A stretch of DNA of 64,000 nt, from NCBI GenBank assembly GCA_958510875.1, contig OY294067.1:193013322-193077321 (forward strand), written 5' to 3'. The notes under the pieces are model-generated. The model had not been told where the DNA came from and searched no databases. It saw nothing but the letters and a program-made list of their open reading frames with translations. How positions within the stretch are numbered: the stretch's first letter is position 1; every line of letters begins with the position of its first letter. The position numbers and the translations under genes are program-made. The DNA is from Endomychus coccineus (lineage: Eukaryota; Arthropoda; Insecta; Coleoptera; Endomychidae). Below are positions 55,125 to 64,000 of this stretch, piece by piece.

Positions 55125-56432
55125 CTAACAAGTCTAGACTTGTATATCACTTATTGTTATTTGTTGACATAATGAATGAATCCATTGTATTCAATTATTC
55201 TCGTATAAACTGAATGTGATGACGCAGGTGTATGCAAAATTAATTGCTTCCACGTGTTCTCATATACTCAATGTGGTTTCTGGTGTAATAATTTCATATA
55301 CGTAAGTAATCATTTAACGTTTAGGAAATTTGTAGGTTATTTTAAAAGTTCATTATTTTTGGAATTACGGTGTGGTTCAATAATAAATGACAGTATAGCT
55401 ACAACATGAGTCAAATTTTTGAAATTCCTCGCGCAAACATCAGCAAAACACCTCATAGATGTCGTCCTTTGACGTTAGCTGTTCTGACATGGACATCAAG
55501 CTATGACAGTTCATTAATATATCGTTTTTTTTGGATTGAGATGGAACTTCCAGCGCAAAAACATTAACAAAATACCTCATAGATGTCGTCCTTTGACGTT
55601 AACTGTTCTGACATTGACATTCAGCTATGATAGTTCATCGGTTTAGTGATAGATGGCGATATAGGCTACAACATCGGTAACATTTTGAATTGGAGTCTCA
55701 TAGATGTCGTCCTTTGACGTTAACTGTTCTGACATTGACATCCAGCTATGATAGTTCATCGGTTCATAAATTTCCCGCGCAAAAACATTAACAAGATACC
55801 TCATAGATGTCGTCCTTTGACGTTGACAGGTACGCATGATGGTTGATCGGTTCATTCATAGATGTAGTCATTTGAAGTTAACTGTTCTGACATTGACATT
55901 GAAGTATGATAGTTCATCGGTTCATTAAGAGATGGCGCTGATGTAGCTATAACATCAGTCATATTTTGAATTGTGACCTCATAGATGTCGTCCCTTGACG
56001 TTAACATTTCTGACGTTGACAGGTATGCATGACGGTTGATCGGTCCATTCATAGATGTAGTGGTTTGAAGTTAACTGGTCTGACATTGACATTTAAGTAT
56101 GATAGTTCATAGGTTCATCAGAAGATGGCGGCGATGTAGCTACAACATCAGTCATATTGTGGTTTTGACGTTTATTCTTCTGACATTCGCTTCCAACGTC
56201 GGCCATGATAAACATCACCAAAACACCTCTACGTTTGAATTTGGCTGGTCCGTGACGTCACATCCAACTAACCTCACATCCAGACCTCTATGGTCGAAAG
56301 TTTTATAATCATCGTAAGCTCTATGGACACGTTTGAATTTCGCGGGTTAGTAACGTTACATCCGAAGTTGCGCGCGCAACATCCGGTCGATGACGTCATT
56401 TCCTGGTGGAGAAGTAGCCCACTTAATCTACT
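55125..56432. repeat. Right terminal inverted repeat of element B
   Basis: About 1.31 kb, the reverse complement of 39354-40770 less one ~107-bp duplication. TGACGTCA at 56391-56398 is 34 bp from the tip, as on the left. Subterminal repeats with CTCATAGATGTCGTCCTTTG recur. Confidence 0.9.
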
Positions 56433-56485
56433 CTTACAATCTCTGGATACCAAAATAGTTTCTTGCAGCCTTGGACTATTAGATG
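56433..56485. repeat. Target-site duplication (56433-56438) and resumed satellite
   Basis: CTTACA followed by ATCTCTGGATACC, then AAAATAGTTTCTTGCAGCC, the continuation of the unit interrupted at 39353. Only about 50 bp of satellite remains on this side. Confidence 0.85.
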
Positions 56486-56859
56486 GTACGTAATAAATGT
56501 TTATTTCTAAGCTTTTTCTTCATTTAACATTCCCCAATACAAAATTTAAAACAATCGATAGGGTTGATAGTTTCATAATCCACTATAGAGTAGTTCTATA
56601 GATGGTAAAATATACGATCTGTAAATCCCCGAAGAGGAGGATCAAATCGTCATCAATAATAATAATAATAATTAAATAACTGTGATAATAGTTAATATTT
56701 AGGTACATTGTTTTACACCTATCTTTCACATTTTTCTCTCTCTCTCTCTCTTTCTCCCTTTCTCTCTGATACTTGAAATTCCAACCAATTCTCGAACATT
56801 GTTTCGCGAATTTCGCCAAGTGTTAACATGTTGTGTTGTTGCGCAAACAGCTGGTTTTC
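56486..56859. other. No gene; short TC microsatellite
   Basis: A CT-rich simple repeat lies at about 56733-56766. Nothing else is recognised. Confidence 0.4.
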
Positions 56860-57690
56860 AGAAGTGATCTTCATAGCGTTCGGCTACGGTTTGTGTCACA
56901 GCTGTCCTTGCCCGGTTTTCGCCAAAGAGTTCTATATCTAGAGAAGACAAGTTGTATCGTTTGTATATAAAGAGAACGTATTTTGGGAGTCCAGTGCGGT
57001 TACCCTTTCTCCGAGTCCCAGGCGATCGAGTCGACTAGTTTTTGCAAGTAAACTTGGGTGAAGCAACATTGTTTCACACCACAATTTCCGTCGTTCAAGA
57101 TTTTCCGGAAAGCTGTAAAATAAATAGATAATAATACATAAATAACAAACAAATTGAAGTTAAATCACTCAAAAACAATAATAACGAAATAACGAAAATA
57201 ACTTTATTCTGCTGCAATAGCGTCATAAATGAATAGTCGTCGGCCTCGATCATGCGTAAAGAACGAAAAAAGGGAGACTCCCAAAATACGGTATAAATCC
57301 GACTTGTCTTCTCTAGATATAGAACTCTTTGGTTTTCGCACTACCATGTCTCGTAGATCATTTACTTATAATGCGGTTACACTTTATAACTCTCTTCCTA
57401 GTCAGTTCAAGAGTCTTACGGGTGCACGATTTAAAAGATGCTTGAAATTATTGTTTTTGTAAACATGATGAATCGGGGGTAGGGAGAGAGTATTTGTTTT
57501 TTTATGTTTATTATTTTATGTAAGTATATTTTAGTTCATCTGTTCTATCTTTCCTTTTTTTACGCATTTATCAAAATGGGGTTAAGTAGAGTAGCTAATT
57601 AGCTAGACTTCGCCCGAAGAAATTACACTTCTGTAAATTTATCTGAATAAAGACATTATTAATATTATTGTTATTATTATTAATATTTCT
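56860..57690 (+). mobile_element. 3' ends of a non-LTR retrotransposon, two inverted fragments
   Basis: 57229-57462 encodes a C-terminal segment (FGFRTTMSRRSFTYNAVTLYNSLP, then FKRCLKLLFL), the usual end of Jockey/CR1-type reverse transcriptases, followed by a 3' UTR and an ATTATTAATATT tail ending near 57690. Upstream, 56926-56957 (CCAAAGAGTTCTATATCTAG...) is the inverse of 57301-57332, so a second, diverged fragment lies in minus orientation at about 56860-57040. Confidence 0.55.
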
Positions 57691-58779
57691 TCAAACTGGA
57701 CCCGTTTAACCGTAGCGGTAGAAATGTATAGTGTGACACCGCACTTTATCAATATAGTCTTTCAAACGTTCACCAATTACAATAACAATCATAAATCACG
57801 GAAATCAATATATCGTAATGCTCAAAAATATGAACTTATCATTTACCTTCTGAAACAATTCACTTGCACGGAAAACTATTATTAATTCACAGTTTTAAAC
57901 CTGACTCAAACACGGATAATTAATTTACTTCGATTATAATCACACTTCAGAGGTACTAATTTATATTTGAAATTCAAATAAACACCAGAGAGTAACTGCA
58001 CTGATCGGAATTCAAATACACAAGAGATACTGTACGGCTTGAAACTTGAAATTACAAAAGAGCTACTTCACTGATCAAAATTGAAATCACAAAAAAGAGA
58101 CTGTATTGATTGCTAATCAAAATCACAAAAGAGAACCATCTGTTGTCTGTCACGGCTTTTATATGTTTTCCGAGGTTCTGGACAGGTCTGCTCCACCAAA
58201 TCCTTATTTTTGTGCCAATGGTTTTAACTTATGCCCCGAACAATGATTAAAAGTGACGCTACTTTTTAGATCTAAAATTCGCGCTCATGATATCACACCA
58301 GTTCTTCCCGGTGGACTAAACAAGTGTTATCGGAGTTTTTTGGTTGTTCGCCCTTTTTATACATAAGGTTGCACAAAGTTTGATGTCTTAACTGGCCAGA
58401 CCCCTGTTTTTGCGACATATTTTATCGGAATGAAATGCAATATTTGAACGGGCATGAATTAGATTCATCTATTTGAATAATTATACTTAATTGAAATTAC
58501 GGAGATTTAGAAAAGTGACAATCACGGAATACACATTCAGAATTCATTCATATCTATTGAAATAATGAACTGTTCAAACTGAAATTATATGTAACATCCG
58601 TATTTATTGCCTGTTCTAAATTAAATAATCTTTCAGAATTTAAGCTTCGTTACAGTGTATGAGTGTAAGAACATGGAAAATTGGAAATGACATTAATAAT
58701 TGCACCGTTAATTAATCACTTTGAGTTTATCATAAAACATTTTGTTATTCCTGCTGCTGTTAAAGTCATAATTATATTT
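57691..58779. other. No gene recognised
   Basis: AT-rich. A short phrase (TGGTTGTTCG-CCCTTT) near 58340 recurs near 59330, hinting at a shared repeat, but I cannot define the element. Confidence 0.3.
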
Positions 58780-59155
58780 ATTGTAGGACAGGAACAAATC
58801 ACGTAGTTGACTCATCCTTGTAAAAGGTCTCCTACCTCCACTCACAACCTTACCCTCACCTCACATTATGAAATTACATCTCTATTGCGAATGGCATTAA
58901 TTTCCTAATTTATGTTATCCCTAGGACAGAGATAAGACGCACCGCTTGACTCATCTCTGTAAAAGGCCTCCTACCTCCCCTCACAGCCTCACCCTTACCT
59001 CATATTATGAAATCGCATCAACATTCTGAATCGCATCAATTTCCTAATTTATATTAGGTACCCTAGGACAGGGATAAATCACACAGCCTGACTCAGTCTG
59101 TAAGAGACCTTCTAACTCCGCACACAGCCTTACTCTTACTTCACATTATGAAAAT
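58780..59155. repeat. Three tandem units of about 140 bp
   Basis: Units begin at GGACAGG/GGACAGAG near 58785, 58922 and 59063. Each has a GACTCATC...GTAAAAGGYCTCCTACCTCC block and ends CACATTATGAAA. They diverge by roughly 15-25% by eye. Confidence 0.8.
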
Positions 59156-59401
59156 CAAAATGATCTCATCAGCCGCTAATATTTTATCAGGAATAAAACT
59201 CAATATTTTGTAATAAAATAATTGTTGGGTGCCAAATGTAAGCTACACAACTTCCACTTTCCCTTGATTCTAAATTAATCAAAAAGATGAATTTACCCAA
59301 GTCACTAATATTTCCCAAACTAGCTCAAATCCGTGGTTGTTCGGCCCTTTTCTTTGACAATGATGATACTTGCCCTATAACTTTTTAAACAACAAACCCT
59401 G

Positions 59402-60790
59402 GGCGCCACCACGAGTTGAAAAAGAAGAATTTCAGGCTGTTATAAATAAAGAAATAAGCATCATTGAATTGGTAGTAAGTAAAAAGGGAAAGAAACAAAG
59501 CATATAAAAACAATAACAAATATATTCAATTATTAATGAACAATAGGAAAATAGTTATACAAACTCGCATGCCCTTTCGGGGCACCGATATAAAACTGAA
59601 ACAATTGTAAATGAAGGTAATCAATCTACTTTGACTCAGCAATTACGACCAGCATTTAATTCATCATGGTAATGAAAGTTGCAACAGATATATTAAAATT
59701 ACTCCCCTGTGTTCCTCCTGTGGTCCTGATGATGGCTCCGCGAGGTCTCTAGCAGTGTATTGGATCCAATATCCTCCTATCGAAAAAGAACGAAAATACA
59801 CGAGTAGGATGTCCACAAGAGAAGTAAAATTTAATATGTGCAATGGCTCAGTATTGACGCTGTGAATAGCTGAGTTAAGCTAGAAAAATGTTGATAGGTG
59901 CAGCCAAGATAAATTATGATTACAATTACAAATTAAATTAATATGTGACAATTATTCAGAATTTACTACAATTTTAACAAAATGAATTTAAACAAGGTTA
60001 GAGAAAAATGAATTGAGTTTGAAGTTAGATATGAGTTAAAGTTCAGAGATTCCTAGAACCACGTTGGTGGATTTCGTATTATTATGACTCTTTATTACGA
60101 TTACGGGATTGTTTAACAAGTCCCACGTTAACTCTATAATCGAAGGTATTGGAAACAAGGCTCGTGGAATTATAATTATGGAGTGGTTAATTCTAGCCCA
60201 TCCTCTATATGTCTCGTACCTTTCCGATTTGGATAACGCTACGCTGTTCGTATTACGAAGAGTTCAAAGCAAAAAAAATATACGATAGGTATATTAATCC
60301 CACGTGTATTCAGAAAATGGACTCGAGTGATTTGGCAAATTGAATAAATGATAATATGAATGAATCTACAATATCCATAATCAAGAGATCTAGGTGCCTG
60401 TTATAAGAGCAGGAAACAATCAAAGTTTTGCATAAATCAGAGTAAGCCTGATTATGAATGAAATATTAAAGATTCAATGCCACTCAGAAAAACAATTTAA
60501 TAACTTTGATTAAGACCTACCTTGTCTACACAGAAACACCAAAGATGGTTAGTTATCAACCGTAACCGGTTTTATTCCGAGTCTCCTTCCCTAATTAATA
60601 ATTCGGATGTGGGGGTAACAATATAGTGTTCGATGAATCCGCACCGTATTAATCGAATACAGTTAACTATATCATTTAAGATAGAATTCTTCAATTGGGA
60701 GGAAGTTCAAGGATATAAATTCAAATTATTATAGGTTTCTATCATGAAGAATGACCTGTGACGATCCATTCAATAGTCGGGTCGTTAAAA
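59402..60790 (-). repeat. Possible Gypsy-type LTR (minus orientation), second family
   Basis: On the minus strand, TTTTAACGACCCGACTATTG near 60790 resembles a TGTAACGACCC LTR start. About 1.39 kb on, the sequence reads GTGGCGCCCAGGGTTTG near 59402, a TGGCGCC-type primer site. No coding region follows. Low confidence. Confidence 0.3.
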
Positions 60791-60998
60791 TTTTTGGTAA
60801 GATCTTTGGCTACATGAAATACATATTTAATGTATTAAATACCAGAGAACATTTGGCAGAAAACTAATACTGGATAATATATTTGCCAATATATTATCCT
60901 TAATGAAAGTGTCCTCTCCAAATAAAAGGCATTCACTGTGTACGAGCTTTATATTTGCCAATAATTCTTGAGCATATCAAGTAATAATTCATCATTTC
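60791..60998. other. Left flank of the non-LTR insertion
   Basis: AT-rich; no feature. Confidence 0.3.
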
Positions 60999-61013
60999 AT
61001 CATATTTGGTTGT

Positions 61014-63578
61014 TGTTGTTGTTGTTGCGGGGGGGGGGTTGTTGGCCTTAGAGTTGTCTCTTTTAGCCACAAAGATTTTTTTTTATTAGATGCTGGTTAC
61101 ATTATTAAATTGAAATATTATTTTGTATTATGAACTGAAAAATTATGTCATATATTTTGATGTCGTTGTAATTTAAAATATTTATAATGTTGGTCGGAAA
61201 CATGACTCCTAGCTCTTGTAATTTTTTATTGAAGATGCGTCTTTTATTTTCGTAAACATGACAGCCAAAAAAAATGTGATTAAGATCTCCAATAGTTGTG
61301 TTATCACAAGAGCAATTTGCATTTTCTCTAATACCAATTTTGGCTAAATGGGAAGGAAAACTTCCATGATTTAATTTAAGTCTTGTTATTGTTGTTTGAT
61401 ATTTTCTGCTGTAACCACCCGTATTTATATATGTAGCTATTTTTGGGTAATCTGGATATAAAAGTGTATATGGGTTTTTTGAAGTTTCTACGAAGCTTAT
61501 CCAGCCTTCCTTACATTTGGCGACGCTATAGCGTTTGGCTAGACTTAGACAGTCATTTAGTGTGACTACGTCTATGGTGGTCCCTGAAATTATAGCCTTT
61601 TTTGCCGCATTGTCTGCTAAGTTATTTCCTTTGATTCCAGCATGTCCTTTCAACCATACAAAATTAATATTGGCACCTCTAATAAGGAAGTCAAAACATA
61701 TCATTAGGATATCGGTCACAATTTTGTTTTTATAGTGTTTTAGAGTTTCGCATTTTATTGATTTAAGTACAGACATGGAATCTGAGGCTATTATTAAGTT
61801 ACTCGTGTTAGTTTTGTTTGCCCATTCGAGTGCCATTAGTATCGCTATTGCTTCTGCAGTATATATCGAGGTTTCATTCGGTAATTTATAGTATTCTGTA
61901 TGCCCATTACTCAGTGACCAAGCGCAGCCTACTCCTGTACATGTTTTTGAGCCATCCGTGTATATGGCAATAGAATCTGGAAATCTAAGCAAGACACTTT
62001 TGAAGATGCTGTTGTTTAAGGATTCACATTCAGTGTATGCAGGAAAATATACACTAGGACGATTTATGAGAACAAGGTAGTCTACAAAAAAGATGGGGTA
62101 TTTATTAAGTGTGTCATTTATTTGGAATTGTTCTTTAACAAAAGAGAACATTGAGCATAATAGTGGGTCCCTCTTTTTATTCCAATAAGGTTTTGTGAGA
62201 ACGTTTACTTTTAAATTGCAAATTTTTGGAGTAATTTGGTGACTGTCAAAAAAAAAGGTTTTTTATTATATATTTTTGGCAAAGCAAATCTCGCCTGATT
62301 GTTAATGAAGGTTCCTGTGCCTCTGCTAACATAGCAGCTATAGGTGTAGATCTCATGACACCGAGACAGACTCTGATGCACCTATTCTGAATGCGATCAA
62401 TATGCTTTAAATTTGTTACCGATGCAGAACCATACAGTGTGCAGCCATAGTCTAGTATCGAGCGAACATATACACTGTAGAAAATGAGTGATATTTTAAT
62501 ATCAGCACCCCAATGCTTTTTTGTGGTGCATTTAAGGACATCGATGCCCTTCTCACATTTTTGTTTAATATATGCTATGTTTTGACCACAGAAGTTTCTT
62601 ATCCAGAATCATACCCAAGTATCTATATTCGTTGACTATGGGAATTGTCAATCCATTTAAGGTAATGGTTGCTGCTGCTCCTTTTCGCTTTCTGGTGAAA
62701 AAAATTATGGCTGCTTTCTCTGGAGCTATTTCGAAACCATGTAATGACATCCATCTTGTGAGATTATGTACTATGTGTCGCAACTCTTTGATACATTCTT
62801 ATAGGTTTTCATGGTTATATAAATGCAAATATCATCTGCATATTGGATGATTTCAATGTGTAATTCCCATATTTCATGTAAGTTAGAAGTATACACATTA
62901 AAGAGTAATGGACTAAGTACTGATCCCTGTGGTATGCCCCGGGTTGAAACTCTGGGGCCGTGAAGCACATTGTTCTGATCTCTGATGTAAATTTATCTTC
63001 CGTGATAGAGCGCCACGATGCTATTCGCAGACTGCTCACTTAAGTTTACCGCAATAAGTTTGTCCTTTAGAAACGCGAGATTAACTGCATCGTATGCACC
63101 CTTTAAATCTACAAACAGACATGCTGTTATTTCGTATTCAGAAAAACCGTTTTGTACATCTGTGATTAGATGTGTCAGAGAATCGGCGGTACCTACACCC
63201 CTTCGGAAACCGAATTGAGTTTTAGGTAACATAGAATTGTATTCAAAATACCATTCAACTCGTGTTTTAATCATTCGTTCGAAAGTCTTAGTAATACACA
63301 GCATGAGTGGAATTGGCCTATAGGATGCCACGAGACTTTCATTTTTATTGGGCTTCAAGAATAAACAAATTATAGTTTCTTTCAAATCGTCAATGTAACC
63401 CCCCTGCGTCCACCAATCGTTGAGCATTTCAAGGATTTTAATTTTAAAATTCGAAGGTATCTTGCTTAAGATATTATATGTGATATTATCTCTGCCAGGA
63501 GCTGTAGAGTCAGAAGTTTTCTGAGCTGCCATAAATTCACTGTATGAGAACTTACTATCCACAATATCTAACTGAAAT
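61014..63578 (-). mobile_element. 5'-truncated non-LTR retrotransposon with RNase H (I/R1/LOA-type)
   Basis: Flanked by a 15-bp duplication ATCATATTTGGTTGT (60999-61013 and 63579-63593). The 3' end is a CAA-repeat tail plus a C10 run. The minus strand encodes reverse transcriptase then RNase H. The 5' end falls inside the RT fingers region, so endonuclease and ORF1 are missing. Length 2565 bp. The clean duplication indicates target-primed integration, fairly recent. Confidence 0.85.
61105..62151 (-). pseudogene. RNase H domain and C-terminus of the non-LTR element
   Basis: Open for 348 codons. RNase H catalytic set: AIYTDGSKT (Asp), YTAEAIAILMALEW (Glu), IIASDSMSVLKSI (Asp) and GNNLADNAAK (Asp), with WLKGHAGIKGN between. 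A C-terminal Cys/His region (CSCDNTTIGDLNHIFFGCHVY) is the CxC...H...C zinc-like motif typical of the I/R1/LOA groups. Frame continuity with the reverse transcriptase is lost around 62150-62300 by stops. This part itself has no stop. Confidence 0.8.
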
Positions 63579-63583
63579 ATCAT
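62565..63583 (-). pseudogene. Non-LTR reverse transcriptase domain, truncated and frameshifted
   Basis: Blocks in order: TAPGRDNITYNILSKIP, RPIPLMLCITKTFERMI, TQFGFRRGVGTADSLTHLI, VDLKGAYDAVN (motif A), GIPQGSVLSPLLFNVY (motif B), IIQYADDICIY (motif C, catalytic YADD), and EYRYLGMILDKKLLW. The frame changes near 62993, 62790 and 62565. The first codon lies within the target-site duplication, so the start Met is accidental. Confidence 0.85.
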
Positions 63584-63593
63584 ATTTGGTTGT

Positions 63594-64000
63594 AATTAAC
63601 GTTTTAATTTCATTCCTATATCTCCCAAAATCTGTTATCTTATCATCATATTACCATTATTCGAAATGCATTCGAAATATTTGATGCAAAACACACCACA
63701 TCGTTTTGTTTAACATAATTATAAACTAACACAGATGCATTGTTATCAAGACGCTCATTATGCCACTTTGATTATAACAAATATGAATTTGCAAAATATA
63801 TTCACATAATATTTAGTTTTCTGCAAGTTGCTATGGATTGGATCCAGGAAAGCAAGAGTTGACCTTTCAAAATTAACTATTGCAAGGCAATGGTGATTTA
63901 CATTAATTAAAACAGGTAAAGCGACATGTTTTTCCAAATTTGTATTGTTGACAAAAATGTTTCAGAAAATTCCCCATTTGAGGGTGGTAATTTCCTCCAG
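63594..64000. other. No feature recognised
   Basis: AT-rich right edge of the window. Confidence 0.4.

Larger units (their letters stand above)
39354..56432 (+). mobile_element. Polinton/Maverick (adintovirus-like) element B, complete, 17,079 bp
   Basis: Both tips are AGTAGATTAAGTGGGCTACT and its reverse complement, with TIRs of about 1.3-1.4 kb and a 6-bp target-site duplication CTTACA. Inside is a full Polinton gene set in two plus-strand and two minus-strand blocks. Size, 6-bp duplication, protein-primed PolB, integrase, ATPase, adenain-like protease and double-jelly-roll capsid together identify the class. The polymerase, integrase, ATPase, protease fusion, penton and nuclease-like genes are each broken. 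The 239-aa protein, the 151-aa protein, the 51-aa protein, the major capsid and the OB-like gene are open. Confidence 0.95.

Overview
The window is repeat-rich, AT-rich eukaryotic DNA, most likely from an insect or other arthropod. I recognise no host gene. Nearly everything identifiable is mobile or virus-derived: two Polinton/Maverick (adintovirus-like) elements, a BEL/Pao retrotransposon, several non-LTR retrotransposon pieces, piggyBac and other DNA transposon remains, MITE or foldback elements, satellites, and possible Gypsy LTRs. Calls rest on reading motifs by eye; no database search was possible.

Layout. 1-12393: right-hand part of Polinton A, entering from the left edge and heavily decayed. 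12398-13747: fragments of two non-LTR families. 13748-19781: BEL/Pao element on the minus strand with 149-bp LTRs, split by a 262-bp palindromic MITE. 20603-22462 and 30375-31763: two inverted, decayed piggyBac copies. Between them lie a possible Gypsy LTR (24672-26248), a decayed DDE transposase (27068-27780) and a non-LTR fragment (28755-30305). 31776-33293: a 1.5-kb palindromic element, followed by a 259-bp tandem duplication. 34174-34512: non-LTR remnant. 38340-39347: a ~150-bp satellite array. 39354-56432: Polinton B, complete end to end, inserted in that satellite with a 6-bp target-site duplication. 56860-57690: non-LTR 3' ends. 58780-59155: a ~140-bp tandem repeat. 59402-60790: possible Gypsy LTR. 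61014-63578: a 5'-truncated RNase H-bearing non-LTR element with a 15-bp target-site duplication.

Polinton logic. B reads: TIR, protein-primed DNA polymerase B (+); then a minus-strand block of an unknown 239-aa protein, integrase, fibre-like coiled-coil protein, an acidic conserved protein and the packaging ATPase; then a plus-strand block of a PLA2-like/adenain-like protease fusion, a 151-aa protein, penton-like minor capsid, a 51-aa protein, the double-jelly-roll major capsid and a nuclease-like protein; then three short minus-strand genes and the right TIR. The polymerase and integrase would replicate and insert the DNA. The ATPase, protease and capsid genes would build and fill virions. 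A has the same order, but a different gene module next to its right end. In B the capsid gene and several small genes are open, whereas polymerase, integrase, ATPase, protease and penton are all broken. In A nearly every gene is broken, but the two nuclease-like paralogues are open. Identity between A and B is mosaic: about 2.1 kb is nearly identical, while the flanking genes differ by roughly 20%.
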